Shown here in pieces: positions 25,533 through 35,523 of a stretch of 53,619 nucleotides of DNA (positions are counted from its first letter, which is position 1; each line of letters opens with the position of its first letter). Position numbers and translations under genes: made by a program. The notes beneath the pieces are model-generated. The model searched no databases. It worked only from the letters and a program-made list of their open reading frames with translations, and had not been told where the DNA came from. This DNA is from Planctomycetales bacterium (lineage in GTDB: Bacteria; Planctomycetota; Planctomycetia; Pirellulales; Lacipirellulaceae): NCBI GenBank assembly GCA_020427155.1, contig JAGQOW010000016.1:1-53619 (forward strand). Reading direction: 5' to 3'.

Positions 25533-26585
25533 ATGAGTATCGACAAGTTCAGCGACAGCATGGGTCAGGTGGGTCTGGTTGGGCGTCGTACTTTCCTGGA
25601 ATATGCGGGCAAGTCGAGCCTGGCTGCCGGCGCGGCGCTGGGCTTGCCCGCGATCGTTGCTCGCGCCGTACCGAGCTCGGTTGCCGCCACGCAGCCCGAG
25701 TCGATGGTGAAGCAGTTATTCGACATGTTGTCGCCTAAACAGCGCGAAACCATCTGCTTCCCTTGGGACTATCAAGATCCTAAACGGGGATTATTACGTA
25801 CCCGCGTTTCCAATAACTGGGACATTACCGATAAGACGATCAACAGCGAGTTCTATACGAAAGATCAGCAAGCGGTGATTCGCGCGATCTTCGAAGGTCT
25901 TTATCAGCCTGAATGGCTTGAGCGGATTGATAAACAACTGACCGATGACTCGGGCGGTTATGGTGAGTCGAATAGCATTGCTATTTTCGGTGAGCCGGGA
26001 ACTGACAAGTTTGAATTCGTGCTGACGGGCCGGCACATGACGGTACGATGCGACGGTAACTCGGCTGAGCACGTGGCCTTTGGCGGTCCGATCTTTTATG
26101 GCCATGCCGGCGAGAACTTTGATGAAGAGCCAGATCACCCCGGGAATGTCTTTTGGGGCCAGGGTCTCGAGGCGAACAAACTGTACCAGGCGCTCGACGG
26201 TAAGCAACAGCAGTTGGCATTGGTCAAGAAGGGACTACCTGACGAAGACCAGGTAGGCTTCCGCGGCGCCGAGGGGAAGTTCCAGGGTATTCCGATCACC
26301 GAGCTTTCGGCCGACCAGAAGGCGCGAGTTCAAGAAGTACTTAGCAAGCTTGTCGAACCCTACCGTCAAACGGATCAAGACGAAGCGATCGCGTGTCTCA
26401 AAGCCCAGGGAGGGCTTGATGCTTGTCATTTAGCGTTTTACCAAGAAGACGATATTGGAGAAGACGGCGTTTGGGACAATTGGCGGTTGGAAGGACCGTC
26501 GTTTGTGTGGCATTACCGCGGCGCGCCCCATGTGCATGTTTGGGTGAATGTCGCGGACGACCCGTCGGTGGTGTTAAACGCTTAA
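25533..26585 (+). CDS. DUF3500 protein with Tat signal
   Basis: A 350-residue exported protein. ATG 25533 follows GGGAGG and is preferred to the longer frame from 25365. The N-terminus has a twin-arginine signal (GRRTFLEYAGKSS, then a hydrophobic stretch AAGAALGLPAIVARA), so it would be folded in the cytoplasm and exported. The body contains the blocks typical of DUF3500: IFGEPG, FVLTGRHMTVRCDG, GGPIFYGH, FWGQGLEANKLYQALDG, and RGAPHVHVWVNV near the end. The His and Asp positions suggest a metal site, but the biochemical role is unknown. Confidence 0.88.
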   Translation: MSIDKFSDSMGQVGLVGRRTFLEYAGKSSLAAGAALGLPAIVARAVPSSVAATQPESMVKQLFDMLSPKQRETICFPWDYQDPKRGLLRTRVSNNWDITDKTINSEFYTKDQQAVIRAIFEGLYQPEWLERIDKQLTDDSGGYGESNSIAIFGEPGTDKFEFVLTGRHMTVRCDGNSAEHVAFGGPIFYGHAGENFDEEPDHPGNVFWGQGLEANKLYQALDGKQQQLALVKKGLPDEDQVGFRGAEGKFQGIPITELSADQKARVQEVLSKLVEPYRQTDQDEAIACLKAQGGLDACHLAFYQEDDIGEDGVWDNWRLEGPSFVWHYRGAPHVHVWVNVADDPSVVLNA

Positions 26586-26681
26586 CGACGATCGTTTGAT
26601 TCGTCGCAGTTCTTGTGAATTGGCGGGTTGGGCCGGAGATGAAGGGGCTCTGGGCTAACCTGCGGGCTGCCATCTGGGCAT

Positions 26682-29309
26682 TTATTCGCGGTCAATTACC
26701 ACCATCAGCTCACGGGAAAGCTCTTCGAGCTTAGTGGGATGAGTGATTTTTTGCCCCTGGCGATCGGTTACATAGAAAACGTCGACAACCTGATCGAGCG
26801 AGGTGGCGATCTTGGCGTGGCGAATAATGGTTGACATGTCGTGCAACTTACGGGCGAGTTTGTAGAGCAATCCTTTGCGGTCAAATGTGAAGACCTCGAT
26901 GATTGTAAAGTCGGCGGAAAGCTGGGTGTCGATGCGCACTTCATTGGGCAGAGCCGAGAGTTGAATCTTTTCCTCGGCTGCTTCTTCTCCCCAAGCATGC
27001 CGGAACTGGGGAGGTTCATCCGAATCAATCGAGGCTGCAAGCGCTTGGCAGATTCTATTCTGCCTTTCGAGAGGCGTCTCGTCGCTTGCTTTCTGATCAG
27101 CGACCACGTATCGGAGTACAAGCAACTGGTCGGCGAGCACATCAGTCGAAGCAGAAAGTATCTGCATTCCCTGGCTGGAGAGCACACCGGCCATTCCCGA
27201 GAAAAAACCTCGTCCTGTACCATGCTTGACTCCTGCGGTGAATTCAAGCGTCTTTGTCTCGGGTTGGGGAATGCAGACCACGTCGGCGGCGCAATCACTT
27301 AGCTGATGGAAGCGTCGCAGCATTTCGAGAACTTCGTTGGTGTCGCTTCCCGCCAAATAGCCGGAGGGAAGGACCGCGATTTGGCTGGCAAACCAGCTGT
27401 CGGCTTTTTCCTCGGGCTTCAACTGATCGAGAAGTTCTCGCCGGGTGGCTTCGAGTTTCGATTCATAGATGGATTTGCCATCGTCTTGGAGCAGTCTGGT
27501 TGAACGAGCAAAAACATCGGCCAAGACTTCGATCTTCCAATCATTCAGTACGCCAGGCCCTACCGCTGCGAGATCGGCGCAAGTCAGTACGAATAACATT
27601 CGCAGCCGATCGACGCTGCCCGCAGCTTTAGCAAAATCACGCAGCAGATTGGCATCGCTCGTGTCGCGACGGAAAGCCAGATGCGACATGGTTAGGTGTT
27701 TATGGACCAGAAACGTGATGTCGCTAGCCGCCGGAGCGTCGATGCCGAGCAGGGCAGTCGTTTCTTCGGCGATCTTCTTGCCGACCTGACAGTGATCCTC
27801 TTCAAACCCTTTTCCCAGATCGTGTAGCAAAAGTGCCAGGTGCAGGACGCGCTTGTCTTCGACGTCGCGATACGCCTGGCCGAGCGCGTCAGGCCGATCG
27901 GCAAAGGCCGCTCCTTTGCGAACGGCACGCAAGCTGTGCTCGTCGACAGTGTACTTGTGATACTGGTTGAACTGCAGCAGACATTTGGCGTGACGAAAAG
28001 CGGGAATGATTTTTTCCAGGAACCCCAGCTCGTGGAGCACCCGAACAAACTCGCCAACATGCTTCGGATTGGCCAGGGCGTCGAAAAACTGTTCGGCAAC
28101 TTCTCCGGCTACCTGGTCCGGATACTCAGGTGCGGCCAAGAGCAGGGCCGAGAAGGTGCGATGATCGAGGTGCTTTCGTTTCCGCACCGAGAGGCCGACA
28201 AGCTTGAGAACCTCGCGAATGTCTTGTTGAAGCTTGGCCATGCCTTGGGGAGTAGCACTCAAATAGCTCAGACCAATCCGGAAGTCGCCGTCGACGGTTT
28301 TGCCAAGCACAGGGTCGAGCACTCGAGTTACGCGAGAAGCCACTTGGAAGCTTGCTTCGCGGCGTCGCACCATCTGCCAGAGATCATTGGTGTGACGAAA
28401 ATAATCGCGCATCAATTGTTCTACCGGAAGCATACCGAGTCGGTGGCTGTGTCCCAGGCGATCGGCCACGCGTAGTTGCTCGGCACGATCGAGTAAGTCA
28501 CGTGCCGAATCTGCGTGGAAGTGCATCTCGTTGCGCAGGCGAAGGAGGAACTTTCGAGCAGTGAGCCAGCGATGATGGTCCAGCTTGGAGATTGCACCCA
28601 GCAACAGCAAACGATCGGGGTCGCTAGCCCCGTGCTCTGCATATCCCAACCAACTGAGCAGATTCATGTCGCGCAGCCCGCCTCGCGAACGTTTCACGTG
28701 AGGTTCAAGCAGGTAGACGGTCTCGCCATATTGATTGCGTTCAGTGGTTCGAGATTCGAAGAAGCTTTGGCAGAGGCTCTTGTAGTTGCGGTTGGCCATT
28801 CTTTCGAAGCTCGAACGAAATGTCTCGTGCAGCGACTGATTGCCTATCAGGGGTCGTGCGTCGATGAGCGACGTGCAGACGACGACGTCGTCTCCGGCGA
28901 GTTGTACCGCTTCTGTCGGAGTCCGCACACTGTGTCCCAGTTGCAGCCCCACATCGAAGATGCCTTGGGTCATGGGGCGCAATTGAGCTGCGACTTCTTT
29001 CGGGTCGCGGCTCTGATGCAGAATCATCAGATCGACATCCGAGTAGGGGGCGCACTGGCGCCGACCGTAGCTACCCAGGCCCACGACAGCCACTTGGGTA
29101 CGCAGGGCGTCGGCGGCAGAGGCATCGAGCTCGCTCAGCGCGACCTCGAACAGACGAATCACTACATTGTCGACCAGCGTAGCCAACTTTGCGGAAACGC
29201 GCAGTCCATCGAGCCCACGATCATGAAGCTCGCGAATCTCAGCCCGTTTCTCTCGCAAATCCTTACGTAGCGACTGAACCGTTTTGCCTAAGAAAGAACT
29301 GTTGGGCAT
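26682..29309 (-). CDS. glnD: Protein-PII uridylyltransferase/uridylyl-removing enzyme
   Basis: An 875-residue sensor enzyme that uridylylates PII when glutamine is low and removes UMP when it is high. Domains in order: nucleotidyltransferase (GLGSYGRRQCAPYSDVDLM, about 93-111, metal-binding Asp pair kept), a helical part, the HD hydrolase domain (HLALLLHDLGKGFEEDHCQ), then two ACT domains (GRGFFSGMAGVLSSQGMQIL and IEVFTFDRKGLLYKLARKL) for glutamine sensing. Length fits the family. It is 26 bases downstream of glnB in the same direction, and amtB heads the set. The ATG at 29309 is followed by a conserved helical N-terminus. Confidence 0.95.
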   Translation of the reverse strand: MPNSSFLGKTVQSLRKDLREKRAEIRELHDRGLDGLRVSAKLATLVDNVVIRLFEVALSELDASAADALRTQVAVVGLGSYGRRQCAPYSDVDLMILHQSRDPKEVAAQLRPMTQGIFDVGLQLGHSVRTPTEAVQLAGDDVVVCTSLIDARPLIGNQSLHETFRSSFERMANRNYKSLCQSFFESRTTERNQYGETVYLLEPHVKRSRGGLRDMNLLSWLGYAEHGASDPDRLLLLGAISKLDHHRWLTARKFLLRLRNEMHFHADSARDLLDRAEQLRVADRLGHSHRLGMLPVEQLMRDYFRHTNDLWQMVRRREASFQVASRVTRVLDPVLGKTVDGDFRIGLSYLSATPQGMAKLQQDIREVLKLVGLSVRKRKHLDHRTFSALLLAAPEYPDQVAGEVAEQFFDALANPKHVGEFVRVLHELGFLEKIIPAFRHAKCLLQFNQYHKYTVDEHSLRAVRKGAAFADRPDALGQAYRDVEDKRVLHLALLLHDLGKGFEEDHCQVGKKIAEETTALLGIDAPAASDITFLVHKHLTMSHLAFRRDTSDANLLRDFAKAAGSVDRLRMLFVLTCADLAAVGPGVLNDWKIEVLADVFARSTRLLQDDGKSIYESKLEATRRELLDQLKPEEKADSWFASQIAVLPSGYLAGSDTNEVLEMLRRFHQLSDCAADVVCIPQPETKTLEFTAGVKHGTGRGFFSGMAGVLSSQGMQILSASTDVLADQLLVLRYVVADQKASDETPLERQNRICQALAASIDSDEPPQFRHAWGEEAAEEKIQLSALPNEVRIDTQLSADFTIIEVFTFDRKGLLYKLARKLHDMSTIIRHAKIATSLDQVVDVFYVTDRQGQKITHPTKLEELSRELMVVIDRE

Positions 29310-29335
29310 TCGTTGTTCGTCATTTCTCTCTCATC

Positions 29336-29698
<363 letters not shown>

Positions 29699-29805
29699 TT
29701 ACTCGCTTGGCGACTAATCCAGATGTTGCGCCGCCTCGCGTCGAGTGGTGAAAAAGTGGTTTCCTGGTATCTCGAAACTGCTTGGCACCCGCTGCTAGTG
29801 GCTGC

Positions 29806-31197
29806 CTACGCTAGAATATAACCTTCTTCGCCGTGTTCGCTCAGGTCCAAACCTAGAACTTCGCTCTTCTCGCTAACTCGAAGCCCCATCACTGCGTCGA
29901 GAACCTTGAGGATCACAAAAGTTGCGACAATACTGAAAATCCAGGTCACGCCAATCGCCACCAGTTGGCCCGGCATGACGCTGCCTTGTTCGAGGATTCC
30001 CAGGGGCTGGCCTTCGGCAATGTCCCAACAGGCCCGAGTCGCAAAGACGCCGGTGAGCACCGCGCCCAGGGTGCCGCCGACGCCGTGAACGCCGAAGGCG
30101 TCGAGCGAGTCGTCATAGCGGAACTTGTTCTTGATGGTGCCGCAGGCAAAGGCACAGATGATTCCTGCCGCAAAGCCCATGATCAGCGCCGGCATCGGAT
30201 TGACAAATCCAGCGGCTGGAGTGATGCATACCAGACCGGCCACGGCCCCCGAGGCGGCACCCAAGACGCTTGGTTTGCCGATCTTGATCCATTCGTAAAA
30301 CGACCAGCCCAAGAGCCCTGCCGCGGCGGAAAAGTGGGTGACAGCAAAGGCGCTGGAGGTAAGGTGGTCGGAAAGCAGTTCACTGCCAGCATTGAATCCG
30401 AACCAGCCAACCCAGAGCATTGCGGCGCCAAGCGTAGTGTAAGTGAGATTGTGCGGCCGCAGGTCGGCGCTGCCGTAGCCGCCCCGCTTGCCGATGACCA
30501 GAGCGCAAATCAGGGCCGAAATTCCCGAACTAATGTGTACGACGGTCCCTCCAGCAAAGTCGAGTCCGCCGCCACTCCAGGCATGTGCCGAGCCGAAAGC
30601 CAGAATCCCGCCGCCCCACACCCAGTGGCAGAGCGGGCAATAGACGAACGTACCCCACAGAATGCTAAAGACGACCATCGTGCTGAATTTCATCCGCTCG
30701 GCAAAAGCACCGCAAATCAGCGCCGGGGTAATGATAAAGAACATGCCTTGGAAGAGCATGTGCGTGAGCCGCGGAATGTCACCCGCCATCGGCTCGATAG
30801 GAGCGTTTGCATCAGGGTCCCAATCACGCTGGACGCCACGCATAAACAGGTAATCGCTGTTGCCGATGTAGGGCCCGTCGCCACCGAAGGCGAGGGAGTA
30901 TCCATACAGCGACCAGAGTACGGTCATCAAACCCATTAGAAACAAGCACTGCATCATGACGCCGAGGACGTTCTTTTTGCGAACCAAGCCGCCATAGAAC
31001 ATGGCCAATCCAGGCGCGGTCATAAACAAGACCAGGGCGCAGCTGGTGAGCATCCAGGCGTTGTGGCCTGCCAGGGCAGCTTCGTCTGCCTTGGCCGCTA
31101 CTGTGGCGAGATCAGGCCCATCCTGAGCGACGGCAGCTTGCGACAGCAGCGGAACGATTGCTATTGAAAGGGCAAGCCAGCGGAATATCGAGCACAT
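29806..31197 (-). CDS. amtB: Ammonium transporter
   Basis: A 463-residue Amt/MEP/Rh channel with a signal peptide (LALSIAIVPLLSQAAVAQ) before the first of about 11 membrane helices. Family blocks are FYGGLVRKKN, ICGAFAERMKFS, the twin-His partners in GGTVVHISSG and FGVHGVGGTLGA, and a C-terminal cytoplasmic tail (LGLDLSEHGEEGY) that contacts PII. It moves ammonium into the cell. It leads the amtB-glnB-glnD unit. I looked for a sigma-54 promoter in the 240 bases upstream and did not find a convincing one. Confidence 0.95.
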   Translation of the reverse strand: MCSIFRWLALSIAIVPLLSQAAVAQDGPDLATVAAKADEAALAGHNAWMLTSCALVLFMTAPGLAMFYGGLVRKKNVLGVMMQCLFLMGLMTVLWSLYGYSLAFGGDGPYIGNSDYLFMRGVQRDWDPDANAPIEPMAGDIPRLTHMLFQGMFFIITPALICGAFAERMKFSTMVVFSILWGTFVYCPLCHWVWGGGILAFGSAHAWSGGGLDFAGGTVVHISSGISALICALVIGKRGGYGSADLRPHNLTYTTLGAAMLWVGWFGFNAGSELLSDHLTSSAFAVTHFSAAAGLLGWSFYEWIKIGKPSVLGAASGAVAGLVCITPAAGFVNPMPALIMGFAAGIICAFACGTIKNKFRYDDSLDAFGVHGVGGTLGAVLTGVFATRACWDIAEGQPLGILEQGSVMPGQLVAIGVTWIFSIVATFVILKVLDAVMGLRVSEKSEVLGLDLSEHGEEGYILA

Positions 31198-31438
31198 ATC
31201 GTTTCTCCATCATTGAAAAGATTGTGTGATAAGAAGGCACTCCGCCCAAGAGCCTTCCGGTGCGCCTACAGTAAATGCCCAGCAACGCCGAGCTGGAATG
31301 ACAAGATAGGATGCAGGCGAGTGGCCGTAAAGTAGGTCGATCCGACTTAGGGCCAAAAACCGGCTGAGAATTGCTTTTTGGTTCACATGCAGGCAGTATC
31401 CTGCAGGGCACCGGTCTCAATCCCAGGACAAGGCCTTG

Positions 31439-31981
31439 CTATTGCTTCTGCCAGAGAGTGTCGTCTACTCCCACCGCCGCGTTGGCTGCTCGCGCCAGCA
31501 CAAACAGCAGATCGCCAGTGCGATTCATGTACTTAATGACTGTTTCGCGCACCGGGGCCACTTGACTCAGCGCGACAATCTCGCGTTCGGCTCGCCGGCA
31601 AACACAGCGAGCCAGATGTAGCAGCGAAGCGCCTGTCGCACCGCCAGGCAAGATGAAGTTTTTCAACTCCGGCAAGTCTGCTTCGGACGAGTCGATGAAG
31701 GCCTCGAGTTGGGCAACATCGTTGTCCTGGAGGAGCCCAGCCGGTTGATCGGCAGCTCGAGGATTTGCCAACTCGGCTCCCAAGTCGAATAGTTGGTTTT
31801 GGAGAAGATGAAGAATCTCGTCGATGGGCGGCGATACTCCCAGCGAACGGGCGACCCCCAAGGTGGCGTTCAACTCGTCGATTGTTCCATACGCCTCGAT
31901 GCGCGCATCGCACTTTGTCACTCGGCCACCGCCGAAGAGAGAGGTTAAACCTTGGTCGCCTGAGCGGGTGTAGATTTTCAT
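31439..31981 (-). CDS. Cob(I)yrinic acid a,c-diamide adenosyltransferase, PduO type
   Basis: A 180-residue enzyme that transfers adenosyl from ATP to cob(I)alamin, making coenzyme B12. ATG 31981 (MKIYTRSGDQG) is the family start; the frame is open 21 codons further upstream. Motifs: TRSGDQGLTSLFGGGR (ATP), RCVCRRAERE and YMNRTGDLLFVLAR (cobalamin side). It ends about 240 bases from amtB on the same strand and is probably a separate gene. I find no cobalamin riboswitch upstream, only a 10-bp inverted repeat at 32017-32061. Confidence 0.93.
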   Translation of the reverse strand: MKIYTRSGDQGLTSLFGGGRVTKCDARIEAYGTIDELNATLGVARSLGVSPPIDEILHLLQNQLFDLGAELANPRAADQPAGLLQDNDVAQLEAFIDSSEADLPELKNFILPGGATGASLLHLARCVCRRAEREIVALSQVAPVRETVIKYMNRTGDLLFVLARAANAAVGVDDTLWQKQ

Positions 31982-32376
31982 GAGAGAGGCATTGAAGCTA
32001 AGGGCAGAGGATTGAGTTGTTACGCTTAGTTGTGAATCGAACACTGCGTTCAGCGTAACAAGTATGCTGGTTATGACGAAATGACGGATTGTTCTTTGTT
32101 GAATCGGCCTGCTAAGAGATATAGGGGTTGATCCGCGTCGGTCGCATTCAGTTTGTTCCGCTCGAACCCCGTGAATCCTCAGCTACGGGCTGCAAAAAAG
32201 ACAACCCGAATGTAGGCTTTTGTGATTTGCGCAGCTAGAATCTATCGTCCGCAAAACTTCCCCAACCTGCCGATTTTCTCTCCGAAGCGGTGTGCTGCAG
32301 GCAGTCCTTCACAGATTAGCGAGGCCACGCTGTAGCTGATTGAAGGCTAGTGAATTGATTTTTCAAGGAGTTCTTG
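31982..32376. other. Gene-free interval between divergent genes
   Basis: 395 bases between the divergent adenosyltransferase and HlyD-like genes. It holds a perfect 10-bp inverted repeat, TTGTTACGCT (32017-32026) and AGCGTAACAA (32052-32061), 36 to 80 bases upstream of the adenosyltransferase start, and the CAAGGAG ribosome binding site of the 32377 gene at its right end. I see no tRNA, riboswitch or open coding region. Promoters for both genes must lie here. Confidence 0.55.
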
Positions 32377-34101
32377 ATGTCTCGACTAATCTCCTGTTCT
32401 GCCTGCTGCCTGCTTTTTCTGAACATCGCGATGGCGCCTGGCAAGGTTTTGGCTGGCCCAACTGCCCCGGTTTCTGAACTTGCTTTCGTAGCTCAAGCCG
32501 AGGACGACTCGCCATCTGCTGCCCCGGAAGATGCCCCGACCGAGGAAGAGGTAGCTAAAGCCGAAGAGCCAATTGCTCAGGAGGAAGCTAAGGCTCAGGA
32601 AGTGAACGCCGACGCAGAGCCCGAGGCAGACACAGAGCCCGAGGCAGACAAGGAGCAAGCGGAAGAGTCAGAGGAAACGGAAGGAGATGAGGAAGCAGGT
32701 AAAGCGAAAGAAGAGGAAGAAAAAGGTCCCAAGCCTCATAAAGTCGAGCGGAAACCGTTGAAGATCGAAACGGAGGTCGATGCCGTTTTGGTCGCCAGCG
32801 AGATGGCGGAGGTTGCCTTGCGTCCTGAAGTCTGGACGCAGTTTGAAGTCGTCGAGGCAGTTGAACATGGCGCTCGGGTGAAGAAGGGCGACGTCCTGGT
32901 GCGGTTTGACGATGAAAAGCTCGAAAAGGAACTAACTGGCGAGATGCTCGACCAGCAGCTTGGTGAGCTGGCGATGATGAGCGAGGAGGAAGACTTTCCG
33001 CGCGAAAAGAAACTGATGGAGCTCAGGTTTGAGGAGGCGCGCCGCAAGCACGAGCAGTTGCTCGAAGACTATGAACTCTACCAGTCGACGGATCGGCCTC
33101 ACTTCGTTGAAGTCACCAACTATCGCTACCAGGAGGCCCAGGAGAACCTTGCCTCGCAGCGAGAAGAACTCGAGCAGCTAGAGAAGATGTACGCCGCCGA
33201 CGAGTTGACCGAAGAGACCGAAGCGATTGTATTGCGTCGCCAGCGGTTCGAGGTCGAGACTGCCGAACTCATCCTGAAATTGCAGGCTGCCGACCGCGAC
33301 TACGCGCTCAACGTCTCGCTACCGCGTCGCGACGAATACTATGCGACTATGCTCCGCGAAGCAGAAATCACACTCGAACAGGCCAAGAGTGCGAAGGAAG
33401 TAGGTCTGACCCGAGGCAGGTACGAACTGGAAAAGAAACGCGAAGCCCGCGCCAATAGCGTCGATCGCCATTCCAAGCTGGTGAGCGATCGAGGACTCAT
33501 GGTACTGCGTGCACCCGTCGACGGTACGGTCTACTATGGCGCATGCAGCGAAGGGAAATGGCAAGAGGTCGCCTCGTATGCTACGAAACTGATCCCCTTT
33601 GGCGTCGTGCCTCCTAACAAAGTGATCATGACGGTTGTCCAGCAGCGGCCGTTGTACGTACAAGCTGCCCTTTCCGAAAAGGAGTTGCCCGATTTCATCG
33701 CTGGCCAGTCGGCGACAGTAGTGCCGGCGGGCGATTCCGAGCTCGAGTTGCCTGGGAAGGTGACCGAAGTCTCTGCCGTCCCCGGGGGAGATAGGAAGTT
33801 TGCCACCCTGATCGAAGTTGACATGGCCGACGCACCCGATTGGCTTGTTGCTGGCATGACCTGCAAGGCCAACGTCACGGTTTACGAGAATGCGGCAGCG
33901 TTGGTAATACCTACCGAACTGGTGCAGACCGACGAAGACAACAAGAAATCGAAGTATGTCATGCTCGTCGACCGCGAGACCGAGAAGCCTGTGCGGCGCG
34001 ATGTGAAGCTAGGCCGCGAAAAAGAGAAGCTCGTCGAGGTGCTCAGCGGCCTCAATGAGGGAGACGAGATTGTCGAGGAAGAAAAGAGTGACGAAGATTG
34101 A
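32377..34101 (+). CDS. HlyD-like periplasmic adaptor with acidic N-terminal extension
   Basis: A 574-residue exported protein. ATG 32377 follows CAAGGAG; a TTG just before it is less likely. After a signal peptide comes a Glu/Ala-rich low-complexity stretch (about 40-125). Then the membrane-fusion-protein plan appears: a lipoyl-like half motif (VEAVEHGARVKKGDVLVRFD), a long coiled coil (about 185-365), the second lipoyl half (LMVLRAPVDGTVYYG), a beta-barrel and a C-terminal PTELVQTDE part. Such adaptors link an inner-membrane pump to an outer channel. No pump or TolC gene is near, so its partner is unknown. The toroid protein at 34189 may share its transcript. Confidence 0.87.
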   Translation: MSRLISCSACCLLFLNIAMAPGKVLAGPTAPVSELAFVAQAEDDSPSAAPEDAPTEEEVAKAEEPIAQEEAKAQEVNADAEPEADTEPEADKEQAEESEETEGDEEAGKAKEEEEKGPKPHKVERKPLKIETEVDAVLVASEMAEVALRPEVWTQFEVVEAVEHGARVKKGDVLVRFDDEKLEKELTGEMLDQQLGELAMMSEEEDFPREKKLMELRFEEARRKHEQLLEDYELYQSTDRPHFVEVTNYRYQEAQENLASQREELEQLEKMYAADELTEETEAIVLRRQRFEVETAELILKLQAADRDYALNVSLPRRDEYYATMLREAEITLEQAKSAKEVGLTRGRYELEKKREARANSVDRHSKLVSDRGLMVLRAPVDGTVYYGACSEGKWQEVASYATKLIPFGVVPPNKVIMTVVQQRPLYVQAALSEKELPDFIAGQSATVVPAGDSELELPGKVTEVSAVPGGDRKFATLIEVDMADAPDWLVAGMTCKANVTVYENAAALVIPTELVQTDEDNKKSKYVMLVDRETEKPVRRDVKLGREKEKLVEVLSGLNEGDEIVEEEKSDED

Positions 34102-34188
34102 GGGCAGTGAAAGCAACAAGGCGAAAGCGGCAGGATGGTGAGCTCTAACGCTCCGTCGTGGCTGTCGATGTAAGAGTTCAACGAAAGA

Positions 34189-35472
34189 ATGCTACGGATG
34201 TACACCCATCGGTTGACTCTGATCCTGGCGACGCTCACGGGTTTTTGCGACGATGCACTTGCCCAGCAAGCGGCGACGTTGGCGGCTCCCCCGCCATTGG
34301 CCATCGCTGGCCCTGAGCCCGAGGCGTCATCGCCTTTGCCGGTCGAACAGGTTGTTGCATCGATCGGGCGAGGAGTGGATTTCCTTACGCAATCGCAGCG
34401 TAAGGACGGAGCTTGGGGCAGTGCTGAAAGTCAACGTTACTATGGCATTACCGCGCCGATCCCTGGCGCCCACAATGCTTTTCGCACTGCCGTCACCTCA
34501 CTGGCGCTGGTTGCATTGATCGACGCATCGAGCCAGCTCGAAGGCGACCGGCTTGCTGCCGCACAGTCAGCTATCGAGAAGGGGCAGGATTGGTTATTGG
34601 AGTTCGGCGACGAACTTCGGCGCGCTGCACCCGACGCTTACGGCCAGCGTCGCGATTCTCACACCCATCAGCGCACCTTTACTCTCTATAACGTGTGGGG
34701 CCATGCATACGCGATTCACGCGCTCGTGAGTTTGTACGACCGAGCGGAGGGCGACCCGGAATTGCAGGCGAAGCTCAAATCGGCGTTGGAATACCAGGTC
34801 GATCGATTGCGTCGGTGCGCGTTTCTCAACGGCGGTTGGGGTTACTACGATATGGTCGCCCGCACCAAGACGCCCAGCGGCAGCCCGATTAGTTTTACTA
34901 CGGCTACTGTGTTGATAGCTTTGCAGGAGGCGGCGGAGTTGGAGGTTTCCTTTCCACAGGAGCTGACTCAAAAGGCTCTCGATTCGATTCTTCGGCAGCG
35001 CTATCCCGACTTTGCCTATGCCTACGGCGAATACTTGCGTTTTCACCCTCGCATCGGAATCAATCGACCCGCCGGCAGCCTTGGTCGCTCGCAAGTTTGC
35101 AACCTGGCGCTGCGGATGTATGGCGACACGCAGGTGACCGACGAGGTGCTGAGAACCTGGCTCGACCGATTGGTTGCCCGCAACGGTTGGCTCAGCATGA
35201 GCCGCAAGCGGCACATTCCAGGAGAATCACCGCACTTTGCCGACTTCAGTGTTGCAGGCTATTTCTTTTACTATGGCCATTTCTACGCGGCGAAGTGTAT
35301 CGAAGAACTTCCCGCCGCGGAGCAACCCTTCTATCAGGATCACTTGGCCAACATTCTTGTCCCGCTGCAAGAAAAGGACGGCAGTTGGTGGGATTTCCTG
35401 CTGTACGATTACCACCAAGCCGCCGGCACCGGGATGGCCGTCTCGACGCTAGTGCGTACGCTGCATGAATAA
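34189..35472 (+). CDS. Secreted terpene-cyclase/prenyltransferase-like toroid protein
   Basis: A 427-residue protein, ATG 34189 with a signal peptide ending near ALAQ. After a Pro/Ala-rich linker the body has toroid-type repeats: GVDFLTQSQRKDGAWGS, HAYAIHALVSLYDRA, FLNGGWGYYDM, TTATVLIALQEAAELEV and KDGSWWDFLLYDYHQAAGTG. The QxxDGxW pattern is the QW-like motif of squalene-hopene cyclases and related folds. The catalytic DxDD motif of hopene cyclases is not visible, and the protein is exported, so a binding role is more likely than isoprenoid cyclisation. It starts 87 bases after the HlyD-like gene. Confidence 0.82.
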   Translation: MLRMYTHRLTLILATLTGFCDDALAQQAATLAAPPPLAIAGPEPEASSPLPVEQVVASIGRGVDFLTQSQRKDGAWGSAESQRYYGITAPIPGAHNAFRTAVTSLALVALIDASSQLEGDRLAAAQSAIEKGQDWLLEFGDELRRAAPDAYGQRRDSHTHQRTFTLYNVWGHAYAIHALVSLYDRAEGDPELQAKLKSALEYQVDRLRRCAFLNGGWGYYDMVARTKTPSGSPISFTTATVLIALQEAAELEVSFPQELTQKALDSILRQRYPDFAYAYGEYLRFHPRIGINRPAGSLGRSQVCNLALRMYGDTQVTDEVLRTWLDRLVARNGWLSMSRKRHIPGESPHFADFSVAGYFFYYGHFYAAKCIEELPAAEQPFYQDHLANILVPLQEKDGSWWDFLLYDYHQAAGTGMAVSTLVRTLHE

Positions 35473-35523
35473 CCAGCGCGCGTTGAGCAGTTGAGCCAGC
35501 GTCTCTTTGCGTACTATCCTGCT

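Noticed and set aside
28515..29270. Long plus-strand open frame opposite glnD
   Set aside because: It lies wholly within the antisense strand of glnD, whose domains are all present, and has no protein-like motif.
29965..30939. 324-residue plus-strand open frame opposite amtB
   Set aside because: Antisense to a complete ammonium transporter; composition is polar and irregular and no start signal is seen.
31198..31438. Possible sigma-54 promoter for amtB
   Set aside because: I looked on the minus strand for TGGCAC-N5-TTGC and found no acceptable match; the promoter type is left open.
31982..32376. Possible cobalamin riboswitch before the adenosyltransferase
   Set aside because: No B12-box sequence or the expected long conserved structure is visible; only a 10-bp inverted repeat is present.
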